Shown one piece after another: positions 45,672-50,701 of a stretch of 50,701 nucleotides of DNA. The stretch's first letter is position 1. Every line of letters starts with the position of its first letter. The stretch is taken from NCBI RefSeq assembly GCF_003096815.1, contig NZ_QENY01000023.1, positions 1-50,701 on the forward strand, read 5' to 3'. The DNA is from Hallella colorans (lineage in GTDB: Bacteria > Bacteroidota > Bacteroidia > Bacteroidales > Bacteroidaceae). A model generated the notes under the pieces. It did not search any database. It saw nothing but the letters and a program-made list of their open reading frames with translations, and was not told the origin of the DNA. Made by a program: the position numbers and the translations under genes.

Positions 45672-48600
45672 ATGGCTTTCAAAAAAGATACAAAGGTAAA
45701 AACTAATTTTACGAAGATAACCATTGGCCTTGCCTCGCCCGAGGAGGTCAAGGAAAATTCGTATGGTGAGGTCACCAAGCCTGAAACCATCAATTATCGT
45801 ACGTATAAACCCGAGAGAGACGGTCTCTTTTGTGAAAAGATATTTGGTCCTACAAAAGATTACGAATGTGCTTGCGGAAAATACAAGCGTATCCGTTACA
45901 AAGGTATCGTCTGCGATCGTTGTGGTGTAGAGGTAACCGAGAAAAAAGTACGCCGTGAGCGAAGCGGGCATATTGAGCTGGTTGTGCCTGTGGCTCATAT
46001 TTGGTATTTCCGTTCGTTGCCCAATAAGATAGGTTACTTGTTGGGACTACCTACAAAGAAATTAGACTCGGTCATTTATTACGAGAAATATATAGTTATC
46101 AAACCGGGAGCATTGGCAGGCGCCAAGGATGCCGAGGGAGTGGAAGAACTCAACGGTTCTCACCAGTTTGACTTGATTTCCGAAGATGAATATCTTGACA
46201 TAATTGACAACAGGCTTGACCCTAACAATGATTACTTGGACGATGAGGATCCTAACAAGTTCATTGCCAAGATGGGTGCGGAGGCTGTGCTTGATCTATT
46301 GCGCGACCTTGACTTAGACTCTTTGAGCTACGAACTTCGTGACCGTGCTAACAATGACACAAGTCAGATGCGCAAGACAGAGGCGTTAAAACGCCTTCAG
46401 GTTGTTGAGGCTTTTCGTGGCTCCAAGAATATCAACAAACCCGAATGGATGATTCTAAAGATCATCCCCGTTATACCGCCAGAACTTCGTCCGTTGGTTC
46501 CGTTGGATGGTGGCCGTTTTGCTACCTCTGACCTGAACGATCTTTATCGCCGTGTCATCATTCGCAACAATCGTTTGAAGAGACTCATGGAGATTAAGGC
46601 TCCAGAGGTGATACTTCGTAACGAGAAGCGTATGTTGCAAGAGGCCGTAGACTCTTTGTTTGATAACAGTCGTAAGGCCAGCGCGGTCAAGAGTGAGTCC
46701 AACCGTCCTCTTAAATCGCTTTCAGACTCTCTGAAAGGCAAACAGGGACGTTTCCGCCAAAATCTTCTTGGAAAACGTGTTGACTATTCCGCCCGCTCGG
46801 TTATCGTTGTGGGTCCAGAGCTTAAGATAGGCGAGTGTGGTTTGCCCAAGTTGATGGCGGCCGAGCTTTACAAGCCGTTTATTATACGCAAACTCATAGA
46901 GCGCGGTATCGTTAAGACTGTTAAGAGCGCCAAAAAAATCGTGGATCGTCGCGAGCCCGTCATTTGGGACATCCTTGAGAATGTGATGAAGGGGCATCCC
47001 GTACTTCTAAACCGCGCCCCTACGCTTCACCGTCTGTCGGTAATGGCGTTCCAACCCAAACTTATCGAGGGCAAGGCCATACAGCTTCACCCATTGGCTT
47101 GTACGCCGTTCAACGCCGACTTTGATGGTGACCAGATGGCCGTTCACCTTCCTTTGAGCAACGAGGCGGTTCTTGAAGCTCAGATACTCATGCTTCAGAG
47201 CCACAACATCCTCAACCCAGCCAATGGCGCACCTGTCACCGTTCCGTCACAGGACATGGTGTTGGGTCTGTATTATATCACCAAGGCTCGTCCTGGTGCC
47301 AAAGGTGAGGGGCTCACATTCTATGATACGGAAGAGGCGATTATCGCTCACAACGAGGGACGATGCGACGAACACGCTCTTGTTAATTGCTACGTAGACG
47401 ATGTCGTGGACGGAGAACCTGTTCGTAGAATGGTTGAGACTACTGTTGGTCGTATTATCATTAATGAAATCATCCCGAAAGAGATAGGTTTCTTCAATGG
47501 CATTATATCCAAGAAATCATTACGCGGTCTTATAGCCGACGTTATCACTACCGTGGGCATGGCACGTGCTTGCGCGTTCCTTGATGGTGTGAAAGATTTA
47601 GGTTATCGCATGTCATACGTGGCAGGTCTCTCGTTTAACCTTGATGACATTATTGTTCCCGCGGAGAAGAAAGAGTTAGTCAAGAAAGGCCAAGACGAGG
47701 TTGACGAGGTAACCGCCAATTTCGACATGGGTCTTATTACAGACAAGGAGCGTTACAATCAAGTTATCGACGCATGGACCCATGTCAATGATAATTTGAA
47801 GAAAGCCGTGATGAAACACATGACGGAAGACGACCAAGGGTTCAATGCCGTGTACATGATGCTCGACTCCGGAGCTCGTGGTTCCGCGGACCAAATTGCG
47901 CAGCTTGCCGGTATGCGTGGTCTTATGGCCAAGCCACAAAAAGCTGGAGCAGAGGGCAACTCTATCATAGAAAACCCTATCCTGAACAACTTGAAAGAAG
48001 GTATGTCCGTGCAAGAGTACTTCATTGCTTCGCACGGCGCCCGCAAAGGTCTTGCCGACACCGCTATGAAGACTGCCGACGCCGGTTATCTCACCCGTAG
48101 ATTGGTAGACGTGTCCCATGATGTTATTATCAACGAGGAAGACTGTGGTACGCTTCGTGGTTTGGAGTGTCGGGCCCTTAAAGATGGAGATGAGGTTATC
48201 TCCACATTGTCTGAGCGCATCTTGGGTCGCGTGTCTGTTCACGATGTTGTCAACCCTCATACCAACGAGGTTATTGTCGAGGCCGGTGAGGAAATCACCG
48301 AGTACAAGGCCAAAGCCATAGAGGCAGCGCAGGTTGAGATGGTCGAGATACGCTCCGTTCTTACTTGCGAGAGCAAGAAAGGCGTATGCCGAAAGTGTTA
48401 CGGTCGCAACTTGGCATCTTCTCGTATGGTCCAGATTGGCGAGGCCGTGGGCGTCATTGCCGCACAGGCTATTGGCGAGCCGGGCACGCAGCTCACCCTT
48501 CGTACCTTCCACTCTGGAGGTGTGGCCGAGAACGCTGCGGCCAATGCCAACATGAAGTCCAAGTATGATGCCAAACTCAAATTTGACGGCTTGCGTACAG

Positions 48601-50006
48601 TTCCTTTCGTAGACAAGACAGGCGACACCGAGAGAGAGTGCCAGATGGTTGTAAGCCGTTTGGCCGAGGTGCAATTTGTCGACCAGAACACGGATATTGT
48701 TCTTGCCGTGCTCAACGTTCCTTATGGTAGCTCGCTGTTCTTCAAGAACGGAGACACAGTCAAGAAAGGCGACATTATTTGTAAGTGGGACCCCTTCAAC
48801 GCTGTTATAGTCAGTGAATATGCTGGTACGTTGCGTTTCCGCAACGTCATTGAGGGCGTGACCTATAAAGCTGAGACCGACGAGACCTCTGGCATGACCG
48901 AGCGCATTATCATAGAGTCGCGTGAGCACAATATGGTTCCAATGGTAGACGTTCTCAATTCCGATGGAGATGTCCTTGGCACGTATTCCTTCCCTGTAGG
49001 CGGTCACATTGCCAATATAGAAGATGGGCAGACCATCTCCACGGGTGTCACCCTTGTGCGTATATCACGTTCAGTGTTTAGCGCGGGTGGTATCACTGGT
49101 GGCTTGCCACGTGTTACCGAGCTTTTCGAGGCGCGAAACCCCTCCAACCCTGCCGTTGTTTCAGAGATTGATGGCGAGGTCACCATGGGCAAGCTCAAAC
49201 GAGGAAACCGCGAGGTTATAGTGACGTCCAAGACTGGTGAGCAGCGCAAGTATCTCGTGCCTCTGTCACGTCAGATCTTGGTGCAAGAGCACGATGCTGT
49301 CCGCGCTGGCACGGCGCTCTCCGATGGTGAGATTACGCCGAATGACATTCTTGCCATCAAGGGTCCCACGGCGGTGCAAGAGTATATCGTCAACGAGGTG
49401 CAAAACGTTTATCGATTGCAGGGAGTGAAGATCAATGATAAGCATTTCGAGATAATTGTACGTCAGATGATGCGCAAGGTACGCATTGACGATCCCGGCG
49501 ACACCACGTTCTTGGAGCAGGAACTTGTAGACAAACTTGACTTTGCCGAGGAGAACGATCGTATCTGGGGAAAGAAAGTTGTCATAGACGCTGGCGATTC
49601 TGACAATATGAAGAAAGGCCAAATCATCACCGCTCGCAAACTTCGTGACGAGAACTCCAGTCTTAAGCGTCGAGACCTTCGCCCCGTGCAAGTTAGAGAG
49701 GCCGTGCCTGCCACCTCCACCCAAATCCTTCAGGGCATCACGCGTGCCGCTTTGGGTACGAAGAGTTTCATGAGCGCCGCTTCTTTCCAAGAGACCACCA
49801 AGGTTCTCAACGAGGCAGCCATTCGCGGAAAGGTAGACGCTTTGGAGGGCATGAAAGAAAATGTGATATGCGGTCACCTCATCCCTGCCGGCACTGGTAT
49901 GCGCGCTTGGGACAAGATCATCGTAGGGTCCAAGGAGGAGTACGAGCGCATGGAGGCTAACAAGAAGAACGTGCTCGACTATGCCGATCAGGTAAACGCG
50001 GAGTAA
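45672..50006 (+). CDS. rpoC: RNA polymerase beta' subunit
   Basis: 1444 residues. The N-terminal zinc site is C66-C68-C81-C84 (ECACGKYK...CDRCG). The catalytic magnesium site is [10 protein letters not shown] at 481-490, with D483, D485 and D487. The second zinc cluster lies near residues 903-916 ([17 protein letters not shown]). It completes the polymerase core and ends at a strong terminator. Confidence 0.98.
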   Translation: MAFKKDTKVKTNFTKITIGLASPEEVKENSYGEVTKPETINYRTYKPERDGLFCEKIFGPTKDYECACGKYKRIRYKGIVCDRCGVEVTEKKVRRERSGHIELVVPVAHIWYFRSLPNKIGYLLGLPTKKLDSVIYYEKYIVIKPGALAGAKDAEGVEELNGSHQFDLISEDEYLDIIDNRLDPNNDYLDDEDPNKFIAKMGAEAVLDLLRDLDLDSLSYELRDRANNDTSQMRKTEALKRLQVVEAFRGSKNINKPEWMILKIIPVIPPELRPLVPLDGGRFATSDLNDLYRRVIIRNNRLKRLMEIKAPEVILRNEKRMLQEAVDSLFDNSRKASAVKSESNRPLKSLSDSLKGKQGRFRQNLLGKRVDYSARSVIVVGPELKIGECGLPKLMAAELYKPFIIRKLIERGIVKTVKSAKKIVDRREPVIWDILENVMKGHPVLLNRAPTLHRLSVMAFQPKLIEGKAIQLHPLACTPFNADFDGDQMAVHLPLSNEAVLEAQILMLQSHNILNPANGAPVTVPSQDMVLGLYYITKARPGAKGEGLTFYDTEEAIIAHNEGRCDEHALVNCYVDDVVDGEPVRRMVETTVGRIIINEIIPKEIGFFNGIISKKSLRGLIADVITTVGMARACAFLDGVKDLGYRMSYVAGLSFNLDDIIVPAEKKELVKKGQDEVDEVTANFDMGLITDKERYNQVIDAWTHVNDNLKKAVMKHMTEDDQGFNAVYMMLDSGARGSADQIAQLAGMRGLMAKPQKAGAEGNSIIENPILNNLKEGMSVQEYFIASHGARKGLADTAMKTADAGYLTRRLVDVSHDVIINEEDCGTLRGLECRALKDGDEVISTLSERILGRVSVHDVVNPHTNEVIVEAGEEITEYKAKAIEAAQVEMVEIRSVLTCESKKGVCRKCYGRNLASSRMVQIGEAVGVIAAQAIGEPGTQLTLRTFHSGGVAENAAANANMKSKYDAKLKFDGLRTVPFVDKTGDTERECQMVVSRLAEVQFVDQNTDIVLAVLNVPYGSSLFFKNGDTVKKGDIICKWDPFNAVIVSEYAGTLRFRNVIEGVTYKAETDETSGMTERIIIESREHNMVPMVDVLNSDGDVLGTYSFPVGGHIANIEDGQTISTGVTLVRISRSVFSAGGITGGLPRVTELFEARNPSNPAVVSEIDGEVTMGKLKRGNREVIVTSKTGEQRKYLVPLSRQILVQEHDAVRAGTALSDGEITPNDILAIKGPTAVQEYIVNEVQNVYRLQGVKINDKHFEIIVRQMMRKVRIDDPGDTTFLEQELVDKLDFAEENDRIWGKKVVIDAGDSDNMKKGQIITARKLRDENSSLKRRDLRPVQVREAVPATSTQILQGITRAALGTKSFMSAASFQETTKVLNEAAIRGKVDALEGMKENVICGHLIPAGTGMRAWDKIIVGSKEEYERMEANKKNVLDYADQVNAE

Positions 50007-50027
50007 ATACATTCCACCAATCATCAT

Positions 50028-50077
50028 AAGAAGGTCGTAAGCTAAGTTTCTTAGTTTTACGACCTTCTTTGGTTTTT
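50028..50077 (+). terminator. Strong terminator of the rpoBC operon
   Basis: A 13-bp perfect outer stem (50028-50040 with 50057-50069) continues through a G-T pair into an inner stem CTAAG/CTTAG with a 3-nt loop. A T tract follows at 50068-50077. Confidence 0.92.
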
Positions 50078-50226
50078 GCCATAAAGCGACGTTGCCGCCA
50101 TGCTGTCTTTCCATGTCACCCCAGCCACGTGTGTAGTTACATCTATAGGTTCTCTATACGTAAGAGGTTGTTTGCTAATCGAGCAGGAGTAATCTTACCT
50201 TGAGAATTGCGAAATATTACTGTCCG

Positions 50227-50701
50227 CTAAACATAGAAATCCTCATTCCAACTCATTGAGACACAATAGTTCGGATGACAGCATGTTAGTGACAAGCCCC
50301 CTTGTTCATTTTCTGTTACCTCCGGTGGCGATTCAGCCGCTGCTTCAAGCATGAGTTTCATGTCGGCATCCGGCATGTTGAAGAAATTATTCATGTTGAG
50401 GTATTCCATAAGTACAATGCGCACCATAGTAGCCAGCCCTGAGAAACTCCACCGCCTCTGCAATGAGCTTTGCATCAGTGACAGTAATAGATTGGCAATG
50501 AGTGTAACCCAAATCTGTATCTTGATGGCGTTGGCACTCTCGCCATAGAAGTATCTAAGCGGGAAGTTCTGTTTTATCTGCCACCTCCTGCGGTAGATGG
50601 CTACGATAGTCTCCATGGACATGTCAAAGTCGTTGGTAAGCAAGGACACCAACTTTGGCATCTTTCCCTTCTTGATATCCACATAGGTGATGATACGCGC
50701 T
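50227..50701 (-). mobile_element. IS4-type transposase, C-terminal part, probably inactive
   Basis: The minus-strand frame is open from the window edge (50701) to the TAG at 50227, giving about 158 residues; the N-terminal part and the right end of the element lie outside. IYRRRWQIKQNFPLRYFYGE followed by SANAIKIQIWVTLIANLLL matches the C-terminal end of Bacteroidetes IS4-type DDE transposases. In intact relatives, as I recall them, RRWQIE is followed by LFKQIKQNFPL; here QI joins KQNF directly, so the catalytic Glu and about six more residues are missing. The left end of the element must lie between 50078 and 50226, but I could not define an inverted repeat. Confidence 0.75.

Noticed and set aside
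47676..49007. 443-codon minus-strand open frame opposite rpoC
   Set aside because: Long antisense frames are expected opposite a gene with strong codon bias; the translation shows no domain and rpoC is certain.

Overview
The window looks like a chromosomal segment from a member of the Bacteroidales, most probably a Prevotella-like species (Prevotellaceae). Three things point there. It carries a type IX secretion core in the order PorP-PorK-PorL-PorM-PorN. Its promoters match the Bacteroidetes consensus TTTG-N19-21-TAnnTTTG. Its proteins (DUF2795, DUF3737, paired FtsX-like permeases, EF-Tu next to secE-nusG-rpl-rpoBC) are those usual in this order. The genus assignment is inference; no 16S gene is in the window.

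Layout. 1-137: 3' end of a 5S rRNA and its terminator. 183-1235: an AT-rich, degenerate methyltransferase-like protein and a small DUF2795 protein with its own promoter and terminator. 1322-8150: the type IX secretion genes and a trailing outer-membrane barrel gene. 8198-10458: a DUF3737 protein and a MalY/PatB-type PLP enzyme, closed by a perfect 20-bp bidirectional terminator. 10476-13268 (minus): gltX-waaA. 13368-15464: a membrane HD-domain phosphohydrolase of the PgpH (c-di-AMP) type. 15465-16196: a gene-poor spacer. 16197-17978 (minus): aminopeptidase P. 18183-19175: malate dehydrogenase. 19297-22194 (minus): sensor kinase, response regulator and a secreted GH13 amylase. 22361-30500: a five-gene export operon (TolC, HlyD, ABC ATPase, two FtsX-like permeases). 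30714-34938: NhaA antiporter and a secreted GH20 hexosaminidase. 35205-50080: a translation/transcription block (rpsU, xerC-like recombinase, hpf, tRNA-Thr-Tyr-Gly-Thr, tuf, tRNA-Trp, secE, nusG, rplKAJL, rpoB, rpoC). 50227-50701 (minus): the 3' part of an IS4-type transposase, cut by the window edge.

How it fits together. The T9SS genes encode the trans-envelope motor and ring. The export operon, the kinase-regulator pair and the amylase share one divergent control region. The regulator has a receiver domain and a Fis-type HTH but no AAA+ sigma-54 activation domain. Upstream of the export operon lie two perfect 7-3-7 dyads, 23 bp apart, placed before a textbook Bacteroidetes housekeeping promoter. 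I read this as an NtrC-type circuit rewired from sigma-54 to the housekeeping sigma factor. It is the most interesting lead here, together with a 15/17 match to the same dyad just upstream of the barrel gene at 7412.

Most of the rest is ordinary, well-conserved chromosome. No CRISPR array, integrated phage or complete insertion sequence is visible.
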